DNA of 64,000 nucleotides, taken from NCBI GenBank assembly GCA_006538405.1, contig BJKQ01000002.1, positions 1,116,001 through 1,180,000 on the forward strand. The letters run 5' to 3'. This DNA is from Hansfordia pulvinata. Taxonomy: Eukaryota; Ascomycota; Sordariomycetes; Xylariales. Shown piece by piece: positions 33,925-45,235 of the stretch. Numbering within the stretch: position 1 is the first letter of the stretch; each line of letters starts with the position of its first letter. The notes below the pieces were generated by a model. It ran no database searches, was not told the origin of the DNA, and worked only from the letters and a program-made list of their open reading frames with translations. The position numbers were made by a program, and so were the translations under genes.

Positions 33925-36900
33925 AGCATCGACGACGACGACATCCGTTTTTGCCCACGGATGCAAGTTCCCCAGTCTCGACGGGGGGAAGGGAGACGGT
34001 ATATGTTCTCGGAATTGATGGAAAGGTTGTGGTTGGGCGCGTGGGCGGCTTCACTCTCGTCGCGGATGGGGGGGTGAAGATTTTCTCAGAGGCCGCTTTG
34101 GCGATGGGGTTTTGCTGGCGTAGCGTCCGGGTACAGAGGCGATGGGGCCGGCGTTGGTGGTTTGGGGTGTGAGATTAGGTGATGGTTGCGCGCTGAATCA
34201 GTGAGGATTGAGTTGGAATTAGCAGGCTGCAGGTGCTAGAAGATTGGAAACGGGGAACATCTCAGGTCGAATGGGCCGGAGAGACAGGCAAGTGCAGGTC
34301 GAGGCCGCCCCAGCTGGAGCACTGGATACCTGGGTACATTGGATGCGAGCGTAGACTGGATGCAGGAGGCCCAGCGTTAGTGAGTGGAAGACGGTGGCTG
34401 AGGGGACCCATGTACTTTCGTTTCTGGGACGAGCCAGGGACCGGACCAATGCGGGCGGACTTGCCTTGCTTGCTTGTACCTGCCCTGACACGGATACGTG
34501 CGCAGATCCATGATGAAAGTGCAGCCCCGTGCTCGCCCGGCCCAGTGGTGGACGACGAGTGTGGCAGCGGCTAGCGGGTTCGCCTGCCTGCTCTGGGGGT
34601 CATGGATCCATTCATGAGCAGGCGTCATGGGGGCCTGGCACGTCGAGGGACTGGAGCCGGTGGAAATTGCCCCCCCCGTCTCCGGCAGCAGTGGCCCAGA
34701 GCGATCCGCGCGATGATTTCTCTTAACGCGTCCTGGAGCGGTTAGGCTGTTTGCGTCTTGCTCACCCACGCGATGTCTTCTTTCCCTCCGCAGCGTGTCA
34801 GTCGTGCCAGGAGGCTCTCTTTCTTTCTGGAGTTGACCCACTCACCTTGAGCCCACACGCAGGGTGGCAGGACAGCTAACAGACCAAGCAGCCGGACATA
34901 TCTCATCCAGGCGCAGTTTGCGGCTCTTGAGCGTATGCAGGTATTCGGCCGACAACTCTCGCCAGAAGCAAACACAACATGGGCGTTTTGGTGACACCGC
35001 TGCCTGGAGGGTAATCGCGTTCGCCTCTGCGTGCACTGGTACGACTGGCTATCATTCGAAGGTATCCGTCGAATATGCAACTGGTTCAAACCGTGCTAGT
35101 CAGACCACAATTAGCCATCTTGGGAGAGTGGGGGCAGTTGACGCGATGGGACTTTCGTGAGCCGGTGAAGGTGGTCTGCAGGGGCGCACGGGCGATGCGG
35201 CGCAGTGCTGTTGGTCTCCGTGGTCCATCTGCTTCCAGACTAGATCGTTCACATCTGCGCGGTGAAGAAAGTCGGAGACGGCTTGCTTGGAACTTCTTGA
35301 AGAAGGCGGCTCCAGCACAAAGCACGTGGTTGGAGCTCGGGTTCGAACGCTGGTCAGGCAATCGTGGGTGGCTTGTATGTGCGAAAGGCAGTTCGTAGAG
35401 CAAGGTGGTGTGCTCTTCCACCGATTTGCTCAGAGCGCCGGATCATGTCGGTGGCCGCCCGGCTAATGAGTGGGTGACATGGTCGTAGTTCGTCCGTCAG
35501 ATGACCGCATCCGAACAGGTTGGATGGAACGTGTAGTGGGCTTTCGCATAGGTTTTTTCTGCCTCATTCCTCATCAGCTTTGACATTTCTATGTGCTGAC
35601 CATGAATGTTGTTGGGAGTGCGGGGACCTGCAGTCTTATCCTGGGTGGTCATACCATTGGGAAAATATTCGGGCATGCAGCACACAGCTGGCAAGCCGCT
35701 GGCCACAGTCCGGGCACAGGAGTATGCGCAAGTGCGATTAACGTTTACTCCAGCATGTCTGAGAAATGTGAGCAGACAGCTGAACAAGACGCGAAAGGAT
35801 AATCTTGAGGTTGGAGCTACCTCCATTCGTCGCGAATCCACGCTTAGTGATGGTCAATCTGTTCGTAACAAAGGCAGGCTTGCCTTAGCAAATGTTGTAA
35901 ACTGCCAGGCAAATCTAGCTTGAAGAGAGAATCAGAGAAGGGTGCTCACTGTCGATATTGACGGAGCCCACGCAGCATATGGCCCCGGTGCATTTTGCCA
36001 TGTCGCGTAAGAATGGAATGAGATGATGGACATACGTCATACCCGCCCGGGGGGTTTCGAGGGGCAAAGCATTCGACGAACCTAACATCTTGCTGGAACC
36101 ACCGGTGCGACAAGCACCCATCTCGCTTTTCAGCCAACGTATAGGCCTCGCCAGGCCTTTGGCGGGTCGTACGCGCATCGGAAGGCTGTCCCCACGTCAA
36201 TTCCATGGCCCGGATCCAGTGTAGGGAGAACAACCAGGTGGGCATCGATAGACGTGACGTGACCTGTGACCGCGCCGGAAGCAGTCGATCAAAGGAGAGG
36301 TTTTGGGGACGATAGTTGTAAGCAAACAGAGGCCTTGAGAATAGGCTTCCGCTCAAAGTGAGCGCATTCTTTGCTTTGGGCTTCGCGTGCCGAATGACCG
36401 GTAAGGAGGTTCGAGGCCCTCATCATACCCGAATACTCCGCCTGAGGTATACTCCGACAGGCGGGGGCCAGTGGGTGGGTCAGGGGGCGTCAGGGACGGG
36501 TGAGGACTCCGGGCGATTGGCGTCCAGTATTAACAGAGACAGCAGGGCCCATGGCAGCAGGAAACCCCGTTCATCAAGGGAGGCATTGAGGGCAGCAAGG
36601 CATCGTTTGGTTCGACATGTGTGAGGGGAAATCTATCCAAGGTACGAGTATGTATGTCGGCACGCAGGAGCATACCTCTACAGGGTCATTTGACATTGAC
36701 CCAGCCGGAGCCGATGGGTCGGGTGCACGCCTCCAAGGTCCAAGGTGTAACCTACCTCCTACCTCGCAGGTCACCAGCTGGGCAGGAGTCGGGCCGGCTG
36801 CTATCAGTTGAGGATCTGGGGAAGAACGCGTGCTGGGGTCTGGCCGCGCCGTTATCCACACTGGTGCTATACTGAAACTGGCGGGCTGGTCGCTGTCCAG

Positions 36901-37156
36901 TTAAGGCACACACCGGCATGGATCTAGCGCGTGGATGGTAAGTCGATGTACCGAATCCCAACATGGAAGCCTGATGTGAATTCATCTACACCTACCTACT
37001 ACCCTATCGTGCCTCAACTTGCGACTGATCCTCAACTTTCGCCACCAGATCCGGTCAAGAAACCCAGGCTGTACCGTCCCTCAACTGACCACGTTCAACA
37101 CACGCGCCTAACATTCGCCTGGAACTGTTTACACCGACTTGCAACCCTTCCCCGCC
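33925..37156. other. Intergenic, 3.2 kb
   Basis: The left part is the vid21 promoter and the right end is the spp2 promoter. The longest open frames (for example minus 35946-36356) have no recognisable domain. I see nothing I can support as a gene. Confidence 0.5.
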
Positions 37157-38269
37157 ATGGCGCAAGGCTCGCGCATCGCCATCAAGTTTGGCGGTCCTTC
37201 CTCGACATCCGCACCTAAACCGCCAGGCCACTCGCAAAACAAGCCCTCCAACCCCTCCTCTGCCCTGGGGAAGCGACCTAGATCCCATGCATTTGGACAC
37301 GACTCCGACTCCGAAGACGACGATGCTGCCGCCCGCCATGAGACCGTCACCTCTTTCGGCGCAAACGGCGCTGTCAACGATGCGAAACGAAAGAACGGGG
37401 CAAGCTCTTCCAATGCCAGCCTCATGGCGGCTCAGTTCGTCATTGGAGGCCATTCCAACCGCGACTGGAAGAATGAAGTCAAGTCCCGAAGAGGAGGGAG
37501 CGCTCGAGCCGGGCAGCCCGCAGAGCCGCAGCCGAAAGACACGGAGCCCGCAGACCAGGACAAGCAGATTAAATGGGGATTAAGCGTGACAAAGCCCACC
37601 AGAGCCGACCCTGGGGAGACCGACCCAGCCACAGAAGACACGAACTCCACAGAAGCGAAGGATACACGCCACCAGGAGGATGAGTCACCCCGGCCACAGA
37701 ACGAAGACGACGATGCCATGGACGCACTTTTGGGGAAGAAGAGGAAGACAGACAAAGACGTTGTAATCGAAAGCCAGGCCTCTGGTCCGGGTAGACTGGA
37801 AGCGTCCGAGGAAGACTCGTACCAGCGTGGTCTCCAGGGGGCGGCCGACGTGTCGACTCTTGAGGAGTATGACGGAATTCCCGAGGGAGAATTTGGCGCA
37901 GCCATGTTGCGGGGCATGGGCTGGAAGGGCGAAGAGCGGGCACCCAAGCCCAAGGAGATCAAGAGGAGGACCAATCTGCTTGGCCTCGGTGCCAAAGAAG
38001 ACGAGGAAATCAAGAAGGCGGAGCAGGCGAAGAAGCACGGCCATCGCGACCGCCGCCCGCGTCTCGACGAGTACAGGAGAGAGAAGGACAGCGAACGCCG
38101 ACGAAGAAATGAGCGCCACGCGGACAGCTACAAGAACGAACGAGCTCGAGACAGGGATCGCCACGGCCCGGGCAATCGGCGACAAGACGACCGGGATCGC
38201 TACAAAGACCAAGGCCGGGACCGCCGCCGGGACGATGATCGGGATCGCGAACGGAGATCCAGACGATAG
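37157..38269 (+). CDS. spp2: Pre-mRNA splicing factor Spp2 (G-patch, GPKOW/MOS2 family)
   Basis: Single exon, 370 residues. Spp2 activates the DEAH helicase Prp2 at the spliceosome through its G-patch. The N-terminus RIAIKFGG followed by Ser/Pro-rich sequence is the fungal Spp2 start. The conserved core is STLEEYDGIPEGEFGAAMLRGMGWKGEE (split here: STLEEYDGIPEGEFG then AAMLRGMGWKG) near residues 230-257, the family-specific G-patch. The C-terminal third is an Arg/Asp/Glu-rich RD/RE repeat (RDRDRHG, RRRDDDRDRERRSRR), typical of splicing factors. I chose the ATG at 37157 because no upstream in-frame ATG exists and the context is CCGCCATGG. The acidic cluster HDSDSEDDD (near residue 54) is a likely casein kinase 2 target. 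Confidence 0.9.
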   Translation: MAQGSRIAIKFGGPSSTSAPKPPGHSQNKPSNPSSALGKRPRSHAFGHDSDSEDDDAAARHETVTSFGANGAVNDAKRKNGASSSNASLMAAQFVIGGHSNRDWKNEVKSRRGGSARAGQPAEPQPKDTEPADQDKQIKWGLSVTKPTRADPGETDPATEDTNSTEAKDTRHQEDESPRPQNEDDDAMDALLGKKRKTDKDVVIESQASGPGRLEASEEDSYQRGLQGAADVSTLEEYDGIPEGEFGAAMLRGMGWKGEERAPKPKEIKRRTNLLGLGAKEDEEIKKAEQAKKHGHRDRRPRLDEYRREKDSERRRRNERHADSYKNERARDRDRHGPGNRRQDDRDRYKDQGRDRRRDDDRDRERRSRR

Positions 38270-39463
38270 GCTGCTTACTGTCGTTCTCTTGGATATTTCA
38301 GCTGGTATGGCTCATATTGCATTTATTGATAATCCATACGCAGCAAACTTGGCACTTACTTACCGTGCGACTTGCAAGTAGGCCAGCTTGACGGCGCCCC
38401 GTACCGGGATCATCAGTCATTCCTTCATGCTCGCCTCCGTGCCCCATTGGGTGGTGTGGTTTGTTCTCCAAGGATTGCTTCTGTGTGAACCCCTGCTGAC
38501 TGCCGAATGCCAGTACAGCATGGTCGAGCTACTCTCGGCGCGTACAATAGCCCGTGGAGTCGGTAACGTGTCGCGGCTGAATTCGAGGTAATAATCTACG
38601 CAACGACCTCAACGTGGGGAATAGGTGGTCATGATAGCGCTGTCTCTTGCCCGCTGGGTACTCCGCAAGGGGGTTCTGTCATCATTGCAGAGCCCTCTAT
38701 CTCGAGTGATCTGAAAACGGCGCCTGGCGGGTCGTCCCTTCGATGGCCCCTCTGCTCCGGGCACCCTGGACAAGGCTTAGAAGACGGCCAGGTGTTTCGA
38801 TCCAGTATGCAACGCGGCGGGACAGGCGTCACGAATCCCACGTAATATCCGACTCGATTAGGCCCTCGTACTGTACAGGCAATCCAAACCACGCTGTAGG
38901 CACCCGCAGATAATCGGACCTGGGGGTCTCATGCGACCGCCAGGGGTCAGCAGCCTCCACGAAGACAGGGCTGGGATTATAGCCTGGGCTTGTTGGAGTT
39001 GACCCCAATCCACCACCACCGCCGCCGCCACCACCACCACAGAGTCGGTCGGGCAGGCCCACGCACGCCTACTCGTACTCTACTCTGCTGCGGGTAGCCA
39101 ACGGCGTCCCCGCACAGACTCCCGCGCTGTGAGTCTGCGCCCGTGCACAAGCCTCGGCAGTGCGCTCGCAACCCATGGCAGTCTTGCCTCACAACCTCAG
39201 CAGAAAAAGCGGGAGGACAGGGGTGGGGGATCCCGCCAAGGTTGACATCCCCAGACTTCAGAGGCGCCCGCCTTCGGGTACTCGGTTGCACAACGGGTCT
39301 CCGCATCAACACACCGCGGGCCGCAACCGAGATATATATCTGCGCTGCAGCGCCGCAAGGCCCAAGAAGCCCTTTCCGTGTATTCGTCGCCCTGTTTTCT
39401 TGTGAGATCACGTACAACCTTTGAGGACAAAGTCGAACAAACAAACCACCACCAACAACAACC
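38270..39463. other. Intergenic, 1.2 kb
   Basis: Spp2 3' flank and SDR promoter. A CAC/CCG low-complexity stretch lies at 39010-39040. No gene seen. Confidence 0.5.
39331..39340 (+). promoter_or_regulatory. TATA-like element upstream of the membrane SDR gene
   Basis: GATATATATC, 124 bases before the start codon of the SDR. The intervening leader ends ACCACCAACAACAACC just before ATG, a typical A/C-rich fungal leader with a good start context. Confidence 0.5.
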
Positions 39464-40792
39464 ATGCCTATTCGCAACAGCTGGCTACCCCGGGAAGGCC
39501 TGGTTGCCGACCCGTTCTTCAGCCTCTTCTCGAAGACGGCGCTGAACCCGGCCCTCCTCCTGCCGCTGCTCCTCGTGGCCAAGTTCACCAAGAAGGGCGA
39601 GGACTTCTCCATCCTGCACCCCACGGCGCTTGCTCGCCTCAAGACGCTGTTCTACGTCGGGCTGGCGAGATGGCTGAGCTCGTCCTACTCAGACCGGGTC
39701 ATGAACAACTTCACCAAGGACAAGTACGACTGGCCAAACGAGATTGCCGTCGTCACGGGGGGCGCCGGGGGGATCGGCGGCCACGTCGTCAAGCTTCTGG
39801 CCGAGAAGGGGATGAAGGTGGTGGTGTTGGACATTCAGGCCATGACCTTTGAGACCCGTGCGTGCCTTCTCTGCTCTTCCCTCTGCTCTCTATTAAGGCC
39901 TCTGTCCATTTATTTCTCCCCTGCTCTTCTTCATTCAGTCTATCGCCGCCGCCGCCGCCGCCGCCGAGTCCATTGCTGACGTATGACCGCAACAGCATCC
40001 AACGTGTACTACTTCAAGTGCGACCTGACGTCGCCCGAAAAGCTCGCCGAGGTGGCGCGGGAGGTGCGGGCCAAGGTGGGCGAGCCGACGATCCTCGTCA
40101 ACAACGCCGGGGTGGCTCGGGGCAAGACGATCCTGGAGACGACGGAGCGGGACCTCAAGTTCACGTTCGACGTCAACGCGTTCGCCCACTTCCACACGGT
40201 GCGCGAGTTCCTGCCGGCGATGGTCGCGCGGGACCACGGCATGGTGGTGACGGTGGCGAGCTACGCGGCCTGGCTGTGCGTGCCCAACATGGTCGACTAC
40301 GGCGCGTCCAAGGCGGCGGCCATGGCCTTCCACGAGGGCCTGTCGGCGGAGCTGCGGACCCGCTACGGCGCCCCGCGCGTCCGCACCGTCGTCGTCAACC
40401 AGGGCTACACGCGCACCCCGCTCTTCACCGGCTACCACAACGACTCGCCCTTCTTCACCCCGCCCCTGGCCCCCGAGACCGTCGCCGACGGCATCGTCGC
40501 CCAGATCCTCACGGGCCGCAGCGGCCACGTCACCCTGCCCTACTTCGGCAACGTCCTGACCGCCCTCCGCAGCATGCCCTTCTGGCTGTCCTACGGCCTG
40601 CGCGCCAAGAGCGAGAACATCATGACCAACTGGACCGGCCGCCAGGTCGTCCAGGACCTGGACAAGCACTACGCCGGCCGGGACAAGGGCAAGGACAAGG
40701 ACAGGGAGGAGAAGAGCTCCCAGTCCGAGAGCAGCACGGTGCTCGTGCCGGCCCCGGAGGGGGAGGAGGGGGAGACCCAGGAGGAGTTGTGA
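39464..40792 (+). CDS. Membrane-anchored short-chain dehydrogenase/reductase (RDH/DHRS type), 2 exons
   Basis: NAD(P)-dependent oxidoreductase of the classical/extended SDR class that resembles animal retinol and 17-beta-hydroxysteroid dehydrogenases anchored to the ER or lipid droplets. Exons 39464-39857 and 39996-40792 (donor GTGCGT, acceptor ACAG) give 396 residues. A hydrophobic segment at about 28-40 (NPALLLPLLLVAK) is a likely N-terminal anchor. The cofactor motif TGGAGGIG starts at 98 after the leading strand IAVVTGG, NNAG is at 167-170, and the catalytic Ser-Tyr-Lys are S220, Y233 and K237 (YGASK). VNQGYTRTPLF follows where PG motifs normally stand. The C-terminus is a charged KDKDREE / EGEEGE tail with no peroxisomal signal. 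The substrate is unknown, probably a lipid or steroid alcohol. The 138-base intron contains a CGC run. Confidence 0.9.
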
Positions 40793-40992
40793 GTCTGCCG
40801 AGGTAGACGGAAAGGGGGGGGGGAAGAGTCTGGAGACTTGCACGGGTAAGGCGTGGGATTATTATAAGTCTTGCTAGCCCTGGAGAGCGGTTTTCTATAT
40901 CACCGCGGACTGTTTGCTTGAATACCAGGTAGTGTAGCGTTCGTCGCTGTTCAACCTTTATCACTCTATGGCTAGATGGTAGGAAGGAGCCA

Positions 40993-42345
40993 CTACAGCT
41001 TCGGCTTCTCCTTCCTGCCGCTCTTGACGTGCTTGGAGAACTCGCCGGTGAGCAGGTAGTCCGGGTACTTCATGCCGACGTCGAGGCCGACGGAGGTGCT
41101 GCGGGCGCGCCAGTCGGCGCCGTCGACGACGAGGACCTCGCCGTTGACGTAGTTGCCGGCGTCGCTGAGCAGGTAGACGGTGGCGTCGGCGATGTCGCGC
41201 ACGGAGCCCCAGCGGCCCAGGGGCACGGCCGGGACGGGCGCCGGGGCCTGGCCGGCGGCGGCGGTCTGCTGCTGCGGCGTGCCCGAGAGGCGCTCCATGC
41301 CCTCGGTGCCCGCGATGCCGCCGGGCGAGATGACGTTGGAGGTGACGCCGCGGGGCCCGTACTCGAGGGCGACCGAGGCCATGATGCTGTCGACCGAGGC
41401 CTTGGCCGCCATGACGTGGGCCTGCAGGGGCATGCCGGCGTAGTGGAAGGTGGCCGAGACGTAGAGGATGCGCCCGCCCGTCAGGCCGTCGGCGCTGGGG
41501 TTGGGATTGCGGGCCGCCGACGCCGCCAGGTGCTCGATCGTCGCCTTGACCGTGTTGTAGGTGCCCAGCACGTCGATCTCCATGACCGTCCGGAAGGCGT
41601 TGGAGCTCAGCCCCGAGATGGGCGCGACAAAGTTGCCCGCCGCGCCGGCGCTGTCGTTCCATTAACCGGGGGACACGGAGGGGACGAGGTGGACGCTGTC
41701 TGGGGCCACGCCCCAAGAAAAGGGAAGGCGGGGGGGGGGGGGGGGGGGGGGCAGGGCATTCGGAGGTTGTGGCGTGCCTCTTCTGTACTTACATGACATA
41801 GTCTATCGCGCCCAGCTCCTTGACGCACCTGTCGGCGGCGTTCTTGAGGCTGTCGAGCTATATTGAGTTTGCGGGTTCCCCTGCTGTCAGCTCACCGTGC
41901 TCTTCGTGGGGTGGCATGGCTGGCGGGCCTTCGGAAGCTACCACGCAGGCATTCTCCGAGGTCTACCAGTCGATCATGCGAGCAGCGCGGCAAACGACGT
42001 ACATTGCGGACGTCGCAGCCGCCGATGCCAATGACCCTGGCGCCCTTGCGGGCGGTGGCGATGTCGGCGGCCACTGACTCGGTCTTCTCCACGTTGCGGC
42101 CTATGATGCAGGCGTCGGCGCCGAGGGCGACGACGGCCCTCGTCTGCGCGCTGCAGATGGTGCCGGCGCCGCCGGTGACGAAGATCACCCTCCCATCTGG
42201 CGGTGGTGAGGTGGGTCAGCGAAGAGCGTGCATCGCGGAATCGAGATCAGAAATGTCTCGCATTTCAAATAAAGCTCGGGGTGCCCGTACCGAAGATGCC
42301 GTCTCTCCACACGCGGCTGAGGTAGTCGGCTCTGGGGATGGGCAT
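40993..42345 (-). CDS. sps19: Peroxisomal 2,4-dienoyl-CoA reductase (Sps19/DECR2 type), 4 exons
   Basis: NADPH-dependent reductase that removes conjugated double bonds so that polyunsaturated fatty acids can finish beta-oxidation. Exons are 42345-42291, 42196-42003, 41857-41793 and 41650-40993, in frame to 323 residues. The start MPIPRADYLSRVWRDGIFDG and the cofactor motif TGGAGTIC (26-33, the Cys replacing the usual Gly as in this family) are diagnostic, with GRNVEKTE after the second beta strand. NAG is replaced by AGAAGNF (about 106-112), followed by MEIDVLGTYNTVKA, VSATFHYAGMPLQAHVMAAKAS and SNVISPGGIAGTEGMERLSG. LGRWGSVRDIADATVYLLSD and GEVLVVDGADW close the fold. The last residues KPKL end in PKL, a weak PTS1 peroxisomal signal. 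Intron 3 contains a run of 22 G (C on the transcript). The gene is convergent with the SDR at 39464, with 200 bases between the stops. Confidence 0.94.
41730..41751. repeat. G22 homopolymer in intron 3 of the dienoyl-CoA reductase gene
   Basis: Transcribed as C22, between the GTAAGT donor and the GACAG acceptor of a 142-base intron. Confidence 0.9.
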
Positions 42346-42572
42346 TGTGTGGCGGGTAGGGCGTGGTGCGTGTGGTGTGCTGCGGGAAGGCCGGGTGACG
42401 TTCTGGCCAGGCAGTGGTTACTGGAAGCAGAGATGAAGCAGAGAGGAGGTCGGTGATAACGCGGGCGACGCAAGGAGATCAACCATGGCTGGGATCCCGG
42501 GGCGTGGTAGAAGCGCGATCCGTTCGATGGGTGGATTGCGCGCTGTCTCGAGTTGCCTCGGCTTGACGGAGC

Positions 42573-42614
42573 ACGAACGCACGAACGAACGAACGAACGA
42601 ACGAACGAACGAAC
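42573..42614. repeat. (ACGA)n tandem tetranucleotide, about 10 copies
   Basis: GAAC/ACGA units, one imperfect at the left end, upstream of the dienoyl-CoA reductase start. Confidence 0.9.
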
Positions 42615-42927
42615 AGGGGGCGTCAATACCCGGGCGGCTATGATTAGTTCGACCGTTGGATTGTGGGGTAGAAGGACCTGGCGAGCGACTTGTACAGCCA
42701 TCATGCGTGAACATACCGGTAAGTAGTGGTATCAGCTAGACCCGGTACTTTGAGCAGATCGCGCAGAGGGGGGTTTCTTGAGCAGTCAGGTCAGTCGGCA
42801 TCGACTACCTGATGACTGTCCTGGCTGTATTGCGGTTGCGAACACAAAACGTATGTGTATTTACAAACAGAGATCTTTTGAATCTGATAAAGTACCTTGT
42901 TACATAATCAGCCAGAGAAGCCCCTTC

Positions 42928-42941
42928 TACGAGTACTCGTA
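42928..42941. repeat. Perfect palindrome TACGAGTACTCGTA, representative of a dispersed intergenic word family
   Basis: It is equal to its own reverse complement. Related words (GTACGAGTAC and its complement GTACTCGTAC) occur at 12325, 14848, 21961, 22083, 23318, 24567, 49168, 49420, 53479, 58472, 62019 and 62482 among others, always between genes. The role is unknown. Confidence 0.7.
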
Positions 42942-43061
42942 ACTAGAAATGCGTTCACACCAGAGAAACTTGAAGTGGTTGGTAGCCCAGAAACTCCGTA
43001 ATAGCTGAGGGTTGGAATTGGATATCATTGAAAACCAGGCAAGCAAGCAGTCAAGTCGGAG

Positions 43062-43864
43062 CTAAGCCTTGTCCTTCTTCTTCTTCTCGTCGGCCTGGAT
43101 GCCCTTCTCGTGGACCATGGCGGAGATGGCGTCGCCGGTCTCGCCGCCGAGGCGGGCGAAGCCCTTGACGACGCCCTCGCGGTCGCCGGGCGCATCTCCT
43201 GGCTCATCTTGAACTTGCCCTGGACCTTGGAGATGCGGATCTGGATGCCGACAATGTTGCGCTGCAGCAGCTCGACGTACTTGTCCGGGGCGTCCTCGAC
43301 CTTCCAGGGCTGGGGGCGGTCGCCGCCGGTGTAGCCCATGATGCCGCGCTCCGAGTTGAGGGACAGGTCGCGCGTCTGGCGCGCCAGGAAGGCCGCCGTC
43401 TGCGGCGCCTGCGAGTCGTAGAACAGCGACAGCTTGCCGTACACCTGGGCCGCGGCGTAGTTCCACGTCGGTACCACCCGGCCCGAGTCGGGCTTGGTCT
43501 CGGTGTAGAACTTGGGCGTCACGTAGTGGTCGTGCTTGCCGTTGAACACGACCAGCACCTCGTCGTCCAGGTCCACGCGGTCTGGCTTGGGCGCGTCCTC
43601 GGCCAGCCCCAGAGTCCCGATGGCGCTCTTGACCTGCGGGTTCTGCTTGGCAATGTGCGCGCGCAGGAGGCCCTGCGGCGCCGCCTCCCCCTCCGCCGCC
43701 TCGACCTCGCCGGGGAAGTCGACCACCCACGGCACGTGCGTGACCTGCAGGAAGTCCTGGGCCGACGACTGGATGCCCGTGACGAGCATGCCGAGCGGGT
43801 TCTCGCGGATGAACTGGAGGAGGACGGCCTCCTCCGTCTCGGCGTGGGCGGCGGGCAGGAACAT
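43062..43864 (-). CDS. PaiB-type FMN-binding split-barrel protein, one apparent frameshift
   Basis: Member of the PAI2/PaiB family (FMN-binding split barrel), annotated in bacteria as a negative regulator of sporulation and protease genes; the role in fungi is unknown and a flavin- or heme-linked function is possible. The start MFLPAAHAETEEAVLLQFIRE is the family N-terminus, followed by NPLGMLVTGI, THVPWVVDF, LRAHIAKQNPQ, VLVVFNGKHDHYVTPKFY, VPTWNYAAAQVYGKL and IVGIQIRISKVQGKFKMSQEM. After that the frame changes: the natural C-terminus GDREGVVKGFARLGGETGDA, ending EKKKKDKA, is in the next frame. One base is missing near a CCC run at 43188-43190 (minus strand). Adding it gives 267 residues. 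There is no GT donor to explain the shift as an intron. Read literally, the last part becomes an unrelated basic tail. Confidence 0.88.
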
Positions 43865-45235
43865 GATGGGCTGGCTGGGTTTGTGGGTCTGTTGGTGGGA
43901 TGGGAGGGTTGAGTTTCGAGGTGATCAGATGTGTGTGCGCCAACTTAGGAGGTACCTAAGGCGGAAGCTGATCGGGGCGCTGGCTTGAAGTGATGTAGCT
44001 GACGGAAGTGAGGTAGATATCTCAGACAAGAACACCTGTAAGGTAGTGCGCGATTCGTGATGCTGGATCGATCCAGGGGTCGGTGCCAGGGGCCCAGGGC
44101 CTGTCCCCCTTTATACACGTAGTCCGGCGCGGCCACGGAGGCAAACAGAAAGCGGCTGTGCACCAGACCCTACCTTACACTAACTAGGTCGCCTCACAAC
44201 ACGGCGCTGCCATCATCGTGTTGTGAGTCAAACCCCGCCTTGCATGCCCGTCAAATCACATCGGCCAGGCTCGCTCCGCAGAGGCTGCCAGCACGATGGA
44301 CACGGGCACTGGCAAGGCACGCAGGAGAGCACAGGTTTCGGGCACAGCCGACGGCCCGGGGCATGAGGAATCAACGTGGGCTCGGCCAAGCCCCGGGTCG
44401 CGCGCCATGCGCCCCGGCAAGGACAATGGGGACGTTCGCGACATCCAGAGCAAGCGCCACAGCCAATCAGCGGCCCTGGCAGATTCCGATTACTCTCGCA
44501 AATCCGACTCGCTGGGCTGGCCCGCGCCCTGCGCCGGGGAGAGATCTGGACGGCCGGTCGTGGGCCGGCATCGCGTCGCTCTCGCACTCCGGATCGGGCA
44601 TGGCGGCGAGGGGCCCACGGGCCCTCTCACTGGAGGTGCGCACGGTACGGTACGAGTCCCTCATACATCAATCCATGTAGATCGTCGGTAGGTGGGCACA
44701 GTGGGGTCCTCAGGGTCTTTGCCCCTCGACGATCGTGGTTCTTGCGCGCCCCTTGATTCGACACAACTCGACTCGACTCGCCTCTGGACGGAAGCCTTGC
44801 CTAGACGGGTCTGCGGGTGCGATGCGTCGCACTTTCCTCTCTGATGACACTCTTCACAGAAGTATATCGTCGGCGGCAGGCTTCACTGGATACACCCGCT
44901 CCAAAAGGGAAGGGTCGTTCTTACAGATTACGAGCACTGGGTAACTTGCCCGAAAGGGTCCGCGAGAACGATGGCTACTCAGGCCCCGACATGGCAGGAA
45001 AAAAAAACAGAATCGTCCTCTGTGGACTCCGAGCCGTGAGGAAACCGCTCGTCGGTTTGGTGAATGGCTCGAGTACTTAAAACAAGAGGCACGGAACGAC
45101 CAGCTCGGGTCCTCTTTGCAATAGAATGCAGTTGCTCAAGACCTGCTGACACTGACACTCCAAACCACCCGATCTCGTCTCTTGCCATCATCATCAGCGA
45201 TCGCCATCCCCGACTCCCGCGTCGAACAACACACA
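43865..45235. promoter_or_regulatory. Divergent intergenic region between the PaiB-like and amidotransferase genes
   Basis: Both genes start outward from this 1.4 kb gap, so it holds both promoters. The word GGTACGAGTCC and a short CTCGACTCGACTCG run (near 44766-44780) are present. No gene and no clear TATA box. Confidence 0.5.

Larger units (their letters stand above)
42346..43061. other. Intergenic: promoter of the dienoyl-CoA reductase gene and 3' flank of the PaiB-like gene
   Basis: Contains an ACGA tandem repeat and a perfect palindrome TACGAGTACTCGTA at 42928-42941. No gene seen. Confidence 0.5.

Noticed and set aside
42573..42614. Possible CRISPR-like or satellite array
   Set aside because: It is a plain tetranucleotide microsatellite with no spacers.
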